Part shown: positions 17,542-27,234 of the stretch, in pieces
How positions within the stretch are numbered: position 1 is the first letter of the stretch
How the letters are laid out: every line of letters starts with the position of its first letter
DNA from: Planococcus halotolerans
Lineage (GTDB): Bacteria > Bacillota > Bacilli > Bacillales_A > Planococcaceae
Direction: 5' to 3'
Assembly: GCF_003289955.1 (NCBI RefSeq)
Contig: NZ_QLZR01000001.1
Location: 248,001-312,000, forward strand
DNA length: 64,000 nucleotides
The notes under the pieces: model-generated
What the model was told of the DNA's origin: nothing
The model's database searches: none
What the model saw: only the letters and a program-made list of their open reading frames with translations
Position numbers and translations under genes: made by a program

Positions 17542-18261
17542 TTAGCCTAAATCGACATTGTGGTAAACTTGTTGGACATCTTCCAAGTCCTCGATGGCAT
17601 CGATCATTTTTTCAAATTGTGCCTGTGCGTCTTCCGGCAATTCCACATCATTCTGTGCCATCATCGTCAGCTCAGCTACATTGAAATCAGTAATCCCCGC
17701 TTCTTTGAAAGCTTCCTGCACCAAATGGAACTGATCCGGCTCGGCATAAACGATGACCGCTTCTTCTTCTTCAATGACATCGCGAACGTCGATATCCGCT
17801 TCCATCATCATTTCGAGCACTTCATCAGCCGTCTTCTGGCCTTCGATGCCGATAACCGCCGTTGGATCGAACATGTAAGCGACAGAACCGCTGACACCCA
17901 TATTGCCGCCGTTTTTGCCGAAAGCTGCACGTACATCGGATGCTGTACGGTTAACATTATTCGTCAATGTATCAACAATCACCATTGAACCATTCGGCCC
18001 GAATCCTTCATAGCGAAGTTCGTCATAACTTTCTTCTGATCCGCCTTTGGCTTTCTCAATCGCCCGGTCAATGATCGCTTTTGGTACACTATATGTTTTC
18101 GCCCGCTCCAATACGACTTTCAATGCTTGGTTCGATTCCGGATCCGGCTCACCCTGTTTGGCGGCGACATAGATTTCCCGTCCGAATTTCGCATAGATGC
18201 GGCTTGTATTGGCATCTTTTGATGCTTTTTTCTCTTTAATATTATTCCACTTGCGTCCCAT
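17542..18261 (-). CDS. YebC/TACO1-family protein YeeI
   Basis: The 239-aa protein begins [20 protein letters not shown] and matches the B. subtilis YeeI branch of the YebC family throughout. Family motifs are [36 protein letters not shown] and [19 protein letters not shown]. YebC proteins were long annotated as transcription regulators; more recent work links family members to translation of proline-rich stretches. I take the ATG at 18261 because alignment begins there; a GTG four codons upstream is open but unsupported. Confidence 0.93.
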   Translation of the reverse strand: MGRKWNNIKEKKASKDANTSRIYAKFGREIYVAAKQGEPDPESNQALKVVLERAKTYSVPKAIIDRAIEKAKGGSEESYDELRYEGFGPNGSMVIVDTLTNNVNRTASDVRAAFGKNGGNMGVSGSVAYMFDPTAVIGIEGQKTADEVLEMMMEADIDVRDVIEEEEAVIVYAEPDQFHLVQEAFKEAGITDFNVAELTMMAQNDVELPEDAQAQFEKMIDAIEDLEDVQQVYHNVDLG

Positions 18262-18369
18262 ACTGTTTCCCACTTTCTTTCAACTTTGAATGTGAAGAAC
18301 GTTCACTCCTTCTATTATATAATAAAACCCGTCGTATATTCGAGCTATACAGCAGGAAAGCTGCAAAAA

Positions 18370-18400
18370 GAAAAAGCGCCGGAAATCAAACCGGCACTTT
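18370..18400 (-). terminator. Terminator after the 73-aa protein gene
   Basis: A GCCGG / CCGGC-centred hairpin directly follows the stop at 18401, with a T-rich tract on the minus strand. Confidence 0.7.
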
Positions 18401-18622
18401 TCAAGATTTTGTTTTATCGATACGGTGATATTCTGAAATCTGGGTAACCCTTACTTTACCCGTATCCAATTCATGATAAATCCCTCTGCTGTCGGTGAAC
18501 GAAATATACTGGTCCCGCTCACTTTGGACAAGCGCTTCCGCCTTTTCTTGTGACTCCACAAAAATAAACCGGCGAATATAATGTTCTTCATCGAAAAAAT
18601 AAGTGATTTTGAATTCTTTCAT
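18401..18622 (-). CDS. Hypothetical 73-aa protein
   Basis: This small soluble protein (MKEFKITYFFDEEHYIRRFI..., later HELDTGKVRVTQISEYH) has alternating hydrophobic residues that suggest a compact alpha/beta fold. I do not recognise a named family. The start ATG follows AAAGAGGCATAACTT and lies only about 14 bp after the NO synthase stop, so the two are likely co-transcribed. It is followed by a terminator. Confidence 0.8.
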   Translation of the reverse strand: MKEFKITYFFDEEHYIRRFIFVESQEKAEALVQSERDQYISFTDSRGIYHELDTGKVRVTQISEYHRIDKTKS

Positions 18623-18636
18623 AAGTTATGCCTCTT

Positions 18637-19740
18637 TCAGGAATGATAAGGTGCTTGTTGATAAAAGAAGTTCGGCTTGACGATGTCATTTTTATAAGGC
18701 TTATGGAAGATATGCGTTGTAGCCGGGGACATTGGTGGGATAAGCCATGCCCAATTTCCGGTGACCTTGCGTCCGGCCATCTCTTCCTTCTTCTCAAAAT
18801 TTTTGAACTGTTTGGCTGCCGTATGGTGGTCGACGATTGTAACGCCGGCTTCCGCAAAAGATTCCAGTACTGCTATATTCAATTCGACAAGTGCTTTATC
18901 CTTCCAAAGAGAGCGACTCGATTTCGTATCCAAGCCCATCTTCTCAGCGACTGCCGGCAGCAAATCATAACGCTCTTCATCTGCAAGGTTGCGCGCTCCG
19001 ATTTCAGTGCCCATATACCAGCCATTGAAAGGGGCCATCGTATAATGGATGCCACCAATTTCCATCTTCATATCCGATATGATCGGCACTCCGTACCACC
19101 TGGCCCCGAGTTCGGCAAAACCTTCAAAGTCCGGGTGTTTAATTTCCACTTCCATGACTGCCTGCTCCGGAAGTTCGAAACATTTCACACCTTTCCCAGC
19201 TTCTTCAATTACGATGGGAAGAATATCAAAGGCAGTCCCTTGACCCTCCCAGCCCAGGTCCATGCATTGCTTTGTAAACTGGACAGAAGAAGAGTCACCG
19301 ACTATCGCGCCATCTTTTTCATAGCCAGCGTAACGCAATAGCTGGTGATTCCAGATGCGCAGTTTTTCTGCACCACCCTGTTGTGCGGGGAATACGGTCA
19401 ATACCGGACGAATTTTTCCGCCGTTCGCAGCGAATTCAATATGGTCCACCAGCACATCAAATGCGTCTTCCGCAGTCTCAAGATGCCTGGCGTCAAAAAC
19501 AGTCAATGTATTCCAAAACAGCCGGCCGATGCAGCGGTTATTATTCCGCCACGCCATCCGGGCCCCGTGTTCCAACTCCTCGAATGTATGTGTGTAGGTG
19601 CCTGTTTCTTCAACTTCCTCTATAATCCTGTCCATTCGACTGTGTATTTCTGATTCATTTTTTCCCAATTCTTCGTAGCAAGTTTGAATAAAATAACCCG
19701 CTTCTTCGATTAAAGGTCGATTGGCCATGGCAATTTTCAT
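18637..19740 (-). CDS. nos: Nitric oxide synthase oxygenase
   Basis: The 367-aa haem enzyme converts L-arginine to citrulline and NO. The proximal haem ligand is Cys70 in [10 protein letters not shown], and the arginine-binding region includes [16 protein letters not shown] and the Glu in [12 protein letters not shown]. The C-terminal part reads [18 protein letters not shown]. There is no reductase domain, as in all Gram-positive NOS proteins, which borrow electrons from cellular flavodoxins; a flavodoxin-like reductase occurs at 47036 but is not linked. I start at ATG 19740, preceded by AGAAGGAGTGAAGTTC. Bacterial NOS protects against oxidative stress and some antibiotics. Confidence 0.96.
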   Translation of the reverse strand: MKIAMANRPLIEEAGYFIQTCYEELGKNESEIHSRMDRIIEEVEETGTYTHTFEELEHGARMAWRNNNRCIGRLFWNTLTVFDARHLETAEDAFDVLVDHIEFAANGGKIRPVLTVFPAQQGGAEKLRIWNHQLLRYAGYEKDGAIVGDSSSVQFTKQCMDLGWEGQGTAFDILPIVIEEAGKGVKCFELPEQAVMEVEIKHPDFEGFAELGARWYGVPIISDMKMEIGGIHYTMAPFNGWYMGTEIGARNLADEERYDLLPAVAEKMGLDTKSSRSLWKDKALVELNIAVLESFAEAGVTIVDHHTAAKQFKNFEKKEEMAGRKVTGNWAWLIPPMSPATTHIFHKPYKNDIVKPNFFYQQAPYHS

Positions 19741-19867
19741 GAACTTCACTCCTTCTCCCAACATAATAGCATCTTCCAAATACTTCAGCCTAATCAATTG
19801 TGTCCACTCTATGATTTCCGGTGAAGGTGCAGTACACTTGAAAAAAGCCTTTGGGGAGTTGAGTTAT

Positions 19868-20653
19868 ATGATTAAAACGATTATGTTCGATTTGGACGAC
19901 ACTTTATTATGGGACAAAAAGAGCGTTGAGGTATCATTGCATTTAACTTGTTTATACGCTGAAGCCCAATGCGGTGTGGACGCCAGCCAGCTGGAACAAT
20001 CAATCCGCTCTGAAGCTGTAGCTGCCTACGCTGAAACGGAAGTTCATGAGTTCACCAAATCCATCGGTATCAACCCCTTCGAAGGATTATGGGGCGAATT
20101 CGATGATGAAAGTGAACAGTTCCAAGTCATGAAAACGCTTATGCCGGCTTACCGGCGTTCAGCCTGGACAAATGCCCTGAAAAAATCGGGTATCGATAAT
20201 GCTGAGCTTGGTGAGAAACTCAGTGATTACTTCCCGGCAATGCGCCAGAAAAACCCCTTTATATTCGAAGAAACTTTCCAGGTACTTGATCAATTGAAAG
20301 ACCGCTATCAATTGGTGCTGCTGACAAACGGCTCACCAAGCCTGCAGCAGACCAAACTGACAATGTCACCAGAAATCGCTCCTTATTTCGATGCGATTAT
20401 CGTTTCCGGTGCCTTTGGCGTGGGCAAGCCGGATGCTTCCATTTTTGAATATGCACTATCCAAAACCACCTCTCAAAAGTCAGAGGCTCTGATGATAGGC
20501 GACAACCTGCTGACCGATATTCTCGGCGCCAATAGAGCCGGCATAAAGTCAGTTTGGGTGAACAGGGAGCAAAAAAATGCGCATGATTCCATTTCTCCCG
20601 ATTTTGAAATTCGGCATCTGCAGGAATTGATACCGTTATTGGAAGGACTTTAA
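19868..20653 (+). CDS. HAD-family phosphatase (YsaA-like)
   Basis: The 261-aa protein has HAD motif I FDLDDTLLWD near residue 7, motif II LVLLTNGSP, motif III lysine in GVGKPDASIFEYAL, and motif IV MIGDNLLTDILGA. An alpha-helical cap lies between motifs I and II. I start at ATG 19868 after TTTGGGGAG; longer open sequence upstream is antisense to nos. The closest family I recall is B. subtilis YsaA, which has been linked to the phosphoserine phosphatase step. Its position convergent to serA makes that role attractive here, but it is inference. Confidence 0.88.
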   Translation: MIKTIMFDLDDTLLWDKKSVEVSLHLTCLYAEAQCGVDASQLEQSIRSEAVAAYAETEVHEFTKSIGINPFEGLWGEFDDESEQFQVMKTLMPAYRRSAWTNALKKSGIDNAELGEKLSDYFPAMRQKNPFIFEETFQVLDQLKDRYQLVLLTNGSPSLQQTKLTMSPEIAPYFDAIIVSGAFGVGKPDASIFEYALSKTTSQKSEALMIGDNLLTDILGANRAGIKSVWVNREQKNAHDSISPDFEIRHLQELIPLLEGL

Positions 20654-20672
20654 ATCAAGGAACCAGCAGCTT

Positions 20673-22265
20673 CTATAAATCCACTGCTTTCACCTTATCG
20701 ATCTCCGCCAATTCCTCCAATTGGCGGAGACTTTTAGCTTCAGCCGGCTTATCAATCGACAGCATCATGATGGCGTCTCCGCCTTCCGCTGAACGCCCTA
20801 CCTGCATCGTCGCAATATTGACTCCTTCTTGTCCAAGAAGCGTCCCCACGCGCCCGATGACTCCAGGGCGATCGTGATGGCGGATAAACAACAGGTGCCC
20901 TTCAGGAACTACATCTACGATATAATCATCAACTTTTACGATACGTGGGCCTTGCCCGTTCAATAAAGTACCTGCCGTTTTCCGCTTGCCTGCATTTGTC
21001 AGGATTTCGACAGAAATAAGATTGGTGAAACCTTTGGAAGAGGCAGATTTGCTTTCATTTACCGTAATGCCTTTCTGGTGTGCAAGAAACATGGCATTGA
21101 CGTCATTTACCCGATTTCCCAAATGGCGTTTTAGCAGTCCTTTAAGGACATTGCGTGTAAGCGGACCAACTTCGAAATCAGCCAGTTCACCTGAATAACT
21201 GATGTTCACTTCGGTAGCAGTGCTGTCCGAAAGGTCTGTCAAAAAAGCGCCCAACCGCTCCGAAAGATCAAAATAAGGTTCGATTTTCTTCATAATCTCA
21301 CTCGGCACAGATGGCAGGTTTACTGAGTTTCTCACTGTTCCGGTGCTGAAATAACTAACCACATCAAGGCTTACATCAATTGCTACATTTTCCTGAGCTT
21401 CAAAAGTACTGGCACCAAGATGCGGGGTCGCAACGACTTCAGGCAAGTCGAGCAGCCGGAAATCCACCATCGGTTCCTGTTCGAATACATCCAGCGCCGC
21501 TCCTGCTACCTTGCCGGATTTAATGGCGTCGTATAAGGCATTTTCATCTATGATACCGCCTCTGGCACAATTGATGATCTGCACCCCGGGCTTCATTATT
21601 TTAAAAGCATCTGCATTTATCAGATGCCGTGTTTCCTTCAATAATGGGGTATGCACCGTTATGAAATCCGAAGCTTTCAGAACTTCTTCCACTGTTCCGA
21701 AATCGATGCCGAGTTCATCAGCCCGCTCTTGCGTCAAAAAAGGATCATAAGCGATGATTTTCATCCGCTGGCCTTTTGCCCTGGCAGCTACTTCCGCTCC
21801 GATGCGACCCAATCCAACGACACCTAAAGTCTTTCCTTTCAACTCAACACCCACAAACGATTTCCGATCCCATTCCCGGTTGCGAAGTGCTGTAAAAGCC
21901 TGTGGAATCTTGCGGGCCATCGACATCAGCATCGCAATGGTATGTTCCGCGGCAGAATTCGTATTGCCATCTGGCGCGTTTACAACAATAATCCCTTTTT
22001 CAGTGGCCGCCTCCAAATCGATATTGTCCACTCCGACTCCTGCGCGTCCGATAATTTTCAGCCGGTCCGCTTTTTCAATCAACTCACGCGTCACCTGGGT
22101 TTTACTGCGTACGAGCAATGCATCAAAACCGCCAATTTTTTCTGTCAGTTGCTGTGGAGTCAGTTCAGTATCAAAAACCACTGTTAACCCTTCTGCATCG
22201 CGAAGAGGAAATATACCTTCTTCACTCAAGGGATCACTCACCAAAATTTTATAGTCCTTCATCAT
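20673..22265 (-). CDS. serA: D-3-phosphoglycerate dehydrogenase
   Basis: The 530-aa enzyme oxidises 3-phosphoglycerate with NAD+ in the first step of serine synthesis. It has the Rossmann motif GVVGLGRIGAEVA, the catalytic Arg/Glu/His regions NCARGGIIDENAL and VATPHLGAST, an intervening (ASB) domain, and a C-terminal ACT domain (HHDRPGVIGRVGTLLGQEGVNIA) for serine feedback. The start ATG overlaps the aminotransferase stop by 4 bp (ATGA), so translation is coupled. The operon is controlled by the serine T-box at 23471-23734. Confidence 0.97.
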   Translation of the reverse strand: MMKDYKILVSDPLSEEGIFPLRDAEGLTVVFDTELTPQQLTEKIGGFDALLVRSKTQVTRELIEKADRLKIIGRAGVGVDNIDLEAATEKGIIVVNAPDGNTNSAAEHTIAMLMSMARKIPQAFTALRNREWDRKSFVGVELKGKTLGVVGLGRIGAEVAARAKGQRMKIIAYDPFLTQERADELGIDFGTVEEVLKASDFITVHTPLLKETRHLINADAFKIMKPGVQIINCARGGIIDENALYDAIKSGKVAGAALDVFEQEPMVDFRLLDLPEVVATPHLGASTFEAQENVAIDVSLDVVSYFSTGTVRNSVNLPSVPSEIMKKIEPYFDLSERLGAFLTDLSDSTATEVNISYSGELADFEVGPLTRNVLKGLLKRHLGNRVNDVNAMFLAHQKGITVNESKSASSKGFTNLISVEILTNAGKRKTAGTLLNGQGPRIVKVDDYIVDVVPEGHLLFIRHHDRPGVIGRVGTLLGQEGVNIATMQVGRSAEGGDAIMMLSIDKPAEAKSLRQLEELAEIDKVKAVDL

Positions 22266-23419
22266 CTATTCGCCCCTTTCAGATATTCCTGTTGAGCTGC
22301 CCTGACACCGCTGCCCAGTTCAATTTCTCTCCCTGCTTTAACAATGGCGATTTCAATAGCGGCTATCGCCTGCAGCAAATCTGCCGGTGAACAATAGCCC
22401 ATATGCCCGATTCGGAATATTTTATTCGCCAGAACTTTCTGCCCGCCAGCCACTTCCATGGCAAACTCTTCTTTCAGTACATTCCGTAAAACTTCAGCTT
22501 CAAAGTCTGCCGGTTTAACGGCCGTTACAGTGGGAGAAGCATCTTCATCCACTGTCAGGAGCGGAACTCCGAGTGCTTTGAAAGCCGCCCTCGTCATCTT
22601 CATCAACAGTTCATGTCTTGCATAAACAGTTCCAAGCCCTTCTTCTTCCATCAGCTCAAGTGTTTTCTGCAAACCGAACAAGAGGGATAGCGCCGGCGTA
22701 AAGGGGGTTGTATCTTTTATGAGATTATCCCGATGCTTTTTCAAATCCAGGTAGAACCTGGGCTGTAGATTTGCTTCGATCTTATTCCAGGCACGTTCGC
22801 TTACTCCAATAAACGCAAGACCTGCCGGAAGCATGAAAGCTTTTTGGGAGCCGCTCACCACAATATCAAGTCCCCACTCATCCATCTTTGTTTCCACACC
22901 GCCTACACAGGAAACACCGTCCACAATAATCATTGCTTCCGATTTGCCCCTAATTTCAGCAGCCAATTTTTCTACCGGGTTCAGCACACCCGTGGAAGTT
23001 TCACAATAAGTCATGAAGACCGCTTTAATATTTGGATGAGCTTCAAGCGCCCCAGTGATACCAGAAACAGTTGCCGCTTTTCCCCATTCTGTTTCGATAA
23101 TATGTGTTTGAATGTTATAGGTCCGGCAGATATCTGCGAACCGTTCCCCAAACGCACCACTTACAATGACCAGCACTTCATCATCTGGTGCTACCGCATT
23201 GACCACGGCCGCCTCCAGTCCCGCAGTGCCACTTGCCGTTAAAATCAGGACTTCCTGTGCCGTGCCAAAAACGCGTTTCAGTTTCGGCCGGATATCAGCC
23301 AGCATCTCCGACGTACTCTGTCCTCTATGGCCAATCATCGGCTGCGTCATAGCCCGGCTTACACTTGGTGGAATTGGGCTCGGCCCCGGTATCCTTAAAA
23401 TCTGCTGATCGGTTAACAT
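22262..23419 (-). CDS. Class V aminotransferase (PucG / serine-pyruvate type), probable phosphoserine aminotransferase role
   Basis: The 385-aa PLP enzyme starts at ATG 23419 after AAGAGGGAG (MLTDQQILRIPGPSP). It has the PLP-lysine region VSGSQKAFMLPAGLA, VDGVSCVGGVETKMDEW for cofactor binding, and the N-terminal PGPSPIPPSV typical of alanine-glyoxylate/serine-pyruvate aminotransferases. Because it is translationally coupled to serA and sits behind a serine T-box, it most likely supplies the 3-phosphohydroxypyruvate transamination in place of a classical SerC. This rests on context; no classical serC is seen in the window. Confidence 0.9.
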   Translation of the reverse strand: MLTDQQILRIPGPSPIPPSVSRAMTQPMIGHRGQSTSEMLADIRPKLKRVFGTAQEVLILTASGTAGLEAAVVNAVAPDDEVLVIVSGAFGERFADICRTYNIQTHIIETEWGKAATVSGITGALEAHPNIKAVFMTYCETSTGVLNPVEKLAAEIRGKSEAMIIVDGVSCVGGVETKMDEWGLDIVVSGSQKAFMLPAGLAFIGVSERAWNKIEANLQPRFYLDLKKHRDNLIKDTTPFTPALSLLFGLQKTLELMEEEGLGTVYARHELLMKMTRAAFKALGVPLLTVDEDASPTVTAVKPADFEAEVLRNVLKEEFAMEVAGGQKVLANKIFRIGHMGYCSPADLLQAIAAIEIAIVKAGREIELGSGVRAAQQEYLKGANR

Positions 23420-23470
23420 AAAATCTCCCTCTTCCTTTTGCATTTTGCTCTGCAATCTTTGGAATGAACG

Positions 23471-23734
23471 AAAAAAAGGCCCTTCACTCCTCACATAAAG
23501 ATGCAAGGGGCGAAAAGCCTTTATTCGCGGTGCCACCCTATTTCGCTGCAGTTATACAGCCTCATTGGTCCAATGCTTAACGCGCACGATACGGAAAGAC
23601 CTACTGTGATTCGGCCCATCTATTCAGGAGTGCTGATTCGGGAAGAAAACGCTGATTTTCACCATCCATCAGCTCTCTTCAGATTTCTATGCCCAAAACT
23701 TATCTCCGTCTAAATAATTGTCTGTATTGGAATT
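23471..23734 (-). promoter_or_regulatory. Serine-specific T-box riboswitch
   Basis: The conserved T-box sequence AGGGTGGCACCGCG is at 23526-23539 (minus strand). Stem I closes with GGAG/CUCC helices and leaves AGC followed by a purine (23632-23634) in the specifier position, a serine codon. The distal loop carries AGAGAG and GGATGGTGAAAA. The bulge UGGC (23532-23535) pairs with GCCA, the acceptor end expected for tRNA-Ser (G discriminator). A terminator hairpin with seven T residues follows at 23471-23524. Uncharged tRNA-Ser should favour the antiterminator and switch on the aminotransferase-serA operon. Confidence 0.93.
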
Positions 23735-23740
23735 TAATCC

Positions 23741-23769
23741 ATCATATACAGATAGAAAACTATTGTCAA
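23741..23769 (-). promoter_or_regulatory. SigA promoter of the serine operon
   Basis: On the minus strand a perfect -35 TTGACA (23764-23769) is separated by 17 bp from -10 TATGAT (23741-23746). The start site should fall near 23734, directly in front of the T-box leader. Confidence 0.85.
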
Positions 23770-23863
23770 TAAAGTCTTATTATTCAGACATATAAGGAAG
23801 CGTTTTCATTCCTCTCGAAGCCGTGCCCTTATTGCTTTGAAAATTTTTATATTTTTTTAGCAT

Positions 23864-23896
23864 AAAAAAGACCGCTCCCCAAAAGAGGAGCGATCC
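23864..23896 (-). terminator. Terminator at the end of the Ter cassette
   Basis: A GATCGCTCC... / GGAGCGGTC stem is followed on the minus strand by six T residues. It lies just after the stop at 23906. Confidence 0.85.
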
Positions 23897-23905
23897 TGAT
23901 TCTGT

Positions 23906-24484
23906 TTACGCTAAACCGAAATCATTGACCAGTGCAGCAAGGCCGCCCTGGTAGCCGCTGCCGATTGCATTGAATTTCCATTCGCCGCCGTGGCGATATA
24001 ATTCACCAACCACAAGCGCTGTTTCGATTGAAAAATCTTCGCCAAGGTCATAACGCAGAATTTCTTCGTTATTGCTTTCGTTCATGACACGGATGAAAGC
24101 ATTGGATACCTGGCCAAAGTTCTGGCCGCGGCTGTCCGCTTCATGGATTGTAACTGTGAAAACAACTTTATGGATTTCAGCAGGCACATTCGGCAAATCG
24201 ACGATCACTTGCTCATCGTCCCCTTCGCCTTCACCTGTCAGATTATCTCCCGTATGCGTAACAGAACCGTTTCCTCCAACCAGGTTGTTATAGAAAACGA
24301 AATCTTCCGGTCCGCGGGATTTACCGTTTTCACCTACAAGAAAGATGGAAGCGTCGAGGTCGAAATCTCCGCCGCCGCTGTATTTATTCGTGTCCCAGCC
24401 GAGACCGACTGTTACTTTTGTAAGTCCCGGATTTGTTTTTGTTAAGTCGATTTTTTGGCCTTTTGACAGGTTGATTGATGACAT
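23906..24484 (-). CDS. TerD-family stress protein
   Basis: The 192-aa TerD-domain protein begins [16 protein letters not shown]. It has the calcium-binding acidic loops GLGWDTNK...[28 protein letters not shown] and [28 protein letters not shown]. TerD proteins are cytoplasmic or membrane-associated Ca2+-binding proteins in tellurite/stress response cassettes. It is very similar to the product of 31992-32570. It lies 21 bp after telA as the last gene of the cassette, with ATG after GGAGGAGATTATTA. Confidence 0.94.
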   Translation of the reverse strand: MSSINLSKGQKIDLTKTNPGLTKVTVGLGWDTNKYSGGGDFDLDASIFLVGENGKSRGPEDFVFYNNLVGGNGSVTHTGDNLTGEGEGDDEQVIVDLPNVPAEIHKVVFTVTIHEADSRGQNFGQVSNAFIRVMNESNNEEILRYDLGEDFSIETALVVGELYRHGGEWKFNAIGSGYQGGLAALVNDFGLA

Positions 24485-24505
24485 TAATAATCTCCTCCGA
24501 TAAAG

Positions 24506-25585
24506 TTATTTTCTTTGAGTATCTTCATATTTCTTCTGCAATTCTTCGATGCGCAGGCGTCCTTCTTCACGCATCTTGCGGTTTTCATCTTCAATGGCAC
24601 GCGTATCATTCATGCCTTGCATAATAGTCTCCCATGTCTGCTCGATCGTTTCAATCTTGATGCTTGGCTGGCCGGACATCCGCGCAATATCAACCGATTG
24701 CCGTGAAATATCATTTGCATTGTTCAACAGCATTTCATTTGTGCGGCGGTCCAGTTCGCTCATCGATTCAGCAACCAAATTCTGGCGTTTTGCTGCGATT
24801 GCGTTGATCAGTCCCGTTTTGAAAATCGGAATTGTCGTCACGAAAGCTGAATTGATTTTCCCGATCAACTTCGTGTTGCCGCGCTGCAGCATACGGATTT
24901 GCGGAGCCGCCTGATAGGAAACCTGTTTAGCCATTTCCAAATCGTAGACGCGCTGTTCCAAAAGTTCGATGGCATTCTGCAATGAATTCAATTCCATCAA
25001 AGCCATTTGGTCACCGCTTTCCGCCTTCTTGCGGACTTCCGGTTCTTTTGCTTTCAGTTCTTCGACTTTAATGTCACCCGCTGCGATGTATTTCTCCAGT
25101 TCCATGAAATACTGGAAATTCTGATCGTAGAGGTTCTCCAATGTCGTCGTCGATTTTTTCATCTCAGATTCGTATTTAGTGATTTCCACGTATACTTTAT
25201 CAATTTCAGTGCCCATCGTTTGGTACTTATTGAAAAGCTGTTCAATCATTTTATTGCCTTTATTGAAGATTTTGTTCAAGAAACCTTTCTTCTCAACAAA
25301 GTCCTTTTTATCGAATTTATCCATGATTCTGCCCAGTTGTTTCAACAGCTCACTGGATTCCTCCATGCTGTTGGCTTGAACAGAATTCAGGACTTTCCCG
25401 GTAAAGGCTGATATTTCATTTGCAGGTTCGCGTCCGAATTCCAATAATGCAATCTGGTTTTTCGGATCGATTTTTGAAGCCAACTGCAGTACTTCCGGAT
25501 CTTTTTTCAATTGCACTTTCAATTGATTTTCGTCTTTCATGACGAGTTCCTGTTGTTCAATCTGGTCTGGCATTGTATTCATCAT
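24506..25585 (-). CDS. TelA/YceH toxic anion resistance family protein
   Basis: The 359-aa, strongly helical, probably coiled-coil protein belongs to the TelA family (B. subtilis YceH). Charged amphipathic helices dominate, with GFLNKIFNKGNKMIEQLFNKYQ, the conserved VSYQAAPQIRMLQRGN and TTIPIFKTGLINAIAAKRQ. There is no membrane segment. TelA proteins go with TerD proteins in cassettes for tellurite or membrane-stress tolerance; the molecular action is unknown. The start is ATGATG after AAGGAGGGG. It follows the YceG-like gene by 20 bp. Confidence 0.94.
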   Translation of the reverse strand: MMNTMPDQIEQQELVMKDENQLKVQLKKDPEVLQLASKIDPKNQIALLEFGREPANEISAFTGKVLNSVQANSMEESSELLKQLGRIMDKFDKKDFVEKKGFLNKIFNKGNKMIEQLFNKYQTMGTEIDKVYVEITKYESEMKKSTTTLENLYDQNFQYFMELEKYIAAGDIKVEELKAKEPEVRKKAESGDQMALMELNSLQNAIELLEQRVYDLEMAKQVSYQAAPQIRMLQRGNTKLIGKINSAFVTTIPIFKTGLINAIAAKRQNLVAESMSELDRRTNEMLLNNANDISRQSVDIARMSGQPSIKIETIEQTWETIMQGMNDTRAIEDENRKMREEGRLRIEELQKKYEDTQRK

Positions 25586-25605
25586 TAACCCCTCCTTATT
25601 TTAAA

Positions 25606-27219
25606 TTATAACCATTTCCCAAGAAATTTCCGTACAACCGACGGTTCCTGGAACGGTTCGTTGAAACTGCGTTCATCTAGCCAATGCACGTCAAATGATT
25701 CTGTGTCCACCCAACGCTCGATATCCTGATGCCCTTGCGGATTGATGATGATATTATCAAGTCCGAAGCTATGGACCAGCGCTATGGCATTTGCGTCAGC
25801 CCGGCTCAGTTCACCATCCTTCTCTTCATTATAGAACAATAAAGTCGGGACAAACTGCGGATAATCAAATAATTGGATCAATTGGATGACAGAATCAGGA
25901 AGTGTCATGGACTGGGAGAAAGCGTACAGTTGAAGATCTTCAAACGACTCGCCGTTCTGCGGCAATAAAATCGGCTTCTCGACATGCCGCGCAATAGCGG
26001 CGCCAATCGCTGTTTGAACTCCATCCGGCAGCTTACTGTAACGCCACCAATTAGCTTTCTTCATTTTTTCGGCATCCAATTTGCCGTTTTTGTCCAGCGC
26101 TGCGCGGTAATGAAATTGCTGATTGCCTTTACGTTCTTCGATAAATGGGAAGCTCCGAACTAATTTCGTGTCTTCACGTTCCGTCAATTTATGGATATTG
26201 TCCCAGAAACGTTTCCGGTCCTTCTCAATGCCCATGACTTTGGCGAAGACGACTGGAATGTGGACGACACCGCGTTCCACCGAAAAAGACGGACGAACCA
26301 TGGCGCGTTCTTTCGCCAGCATAAAAGCTTCATCAATCGTTGTTTTTAGGCGGATCGAATGTGTGACATAGGATTTAAACTGGAACGGTTTGTAGAGTCC
26401 TGAATCGTCGTGATGCAATAGCCGATCCACTTCCTGTGTCGCACGGTATGCCACCGTTCCCACGCGCTTAGGCTTTTCTTCCGGAAAAGGCGGAGGGGCT
26501 TCGGCGTTCACCTGGAAGCTGTGGCTATGGAGATTTTCTTCACCAGCCATTTTCCCGAACCATTTCTCGCCTGTCGGATCATAGACAACAATATGGAAAC
26601 CATACGCTGCAGCCAGCTTCAAAAACCATTTTTCACTTTCCGTGGCATCGCCATACCACAGGAAACCGGGAAGCCCTTTTTCAAGATTCAATTTTATAAG
26701 CTCCGGCTCAATATGATTGAATGTCCATTTCACCAGATCGGTCGCCACTCTTCTGAAAGAAGACTGCACCGTGCTGCCGCCCGATTGTTCCTGAAATGCT
26801 TTGAGTACATCAATCATGACCAAACGGATGCGACGGTTCAAGCCGGCATCTTTCAAGCGTGGCAATAACCCTTTGCCATCAAGAAATGCGACGATCCGGC
26901 TCGCAGATAAACCATTTTCTTTCCGGTTCATTTCAAAAAGGTCCTGAAGCGCTTTCAATCGATCCTGCTCAATATGCTTGTTCATCTTGCCGGACAGGCG
27001 AATCAGCCGTCCGTCAGCTTCTTCCATCGTTTCATAAATTGAAGCGAAATAATCATCTTCATCCAGCGGCATTCCGGTAAACTCGCCGAGAAGCTGCGGA
27101 TACGTGATGTCTTCCTCTTCCACTTTCGTTTCTGTGTGATTGACGACCGGCTTATTCAGCCATTCGCCAACCTTCTCCGGATCCCATGTTCTTACACGGA
27201 CCGGATGCAATTGAACCAT
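25606..27219 (-). CDS. YceG-like protein of the Ter stress cassette
   Basis: The 537-aa soluble protein matches the B. subtilis YceG family, annotated as a component of the Ter biosynthetic module. Visible landmarks are VRTWDPEKVGEWLNKPV at the N-terminus, LPGFLWYGDATESEKWFLKL in the middle, and DSVIQLIQLFDYPQFVPTLLFYNEEKDGELSRADANA near the C-terminus. No catalytic motif I recognise is evident. The gene starts with ATG after AAGGGGGG and lies between the HAD and telA genes with gaps of about 15-20 bp. Confidence 0.9.
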   Translation of the reverse strand: MVQLHPVRVRTWDPEKVGEWLNKPVVNHTETKVEEEDITYPQLLGEFTGMPLDEDDYFASIYETMEEADGRLIRLSGKMNKHIEQDRLKALQDLFEMNRKENGLSASRIVAFLDGKGLLPRLKDAGLNRRIRLVMIDVLKAFQEQSGGSTVQSSFRRVATDLVKWTFNHIEPELIKLNLEKGLPGFLWYGDATESEKWFLKLAAAYGFHIVVYDPTGEKWFGKMAGEENLHSHSFQVNAEAPPPFPEEKPKRVGTVAYRATQEVDRLLHHDDSGLYKPFQFKSYVTHSIRLKTTIDEAFMLAKERAMVRPSFSVERGVVHIPVVFAKVMGIEKDRKRFWDNIHKLTEREDTKLVRSFPFIEERKGNQQFHYRAALDKNGKLDAEKMKKANWWRYSKLPDGVQTAIGAAIARHVEKPILLPQNGESFEDLQLYAFSQSMTLPDSVIQLIQLFDYPQFVPTLLFYNEEKDGELSRADANAIALVHSFGLDNIIINPQGHQDIERWVDTESFDVHWLDERSFNEPFQEPSVVRKFLGKWL

Positions 27220-27234
27220 GGGTTCCCCCCCTTG

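Noticed and set aside
18628..19341. 237-aa plus-strand frame
   Set aside because: It is entirely antisense to the NO synthase gene and has no ribosome binding site or recognisable motif.
21754..22254. 166-aa plus-strand frame
   Set aside because: It is antisense to serA and carries no family features.
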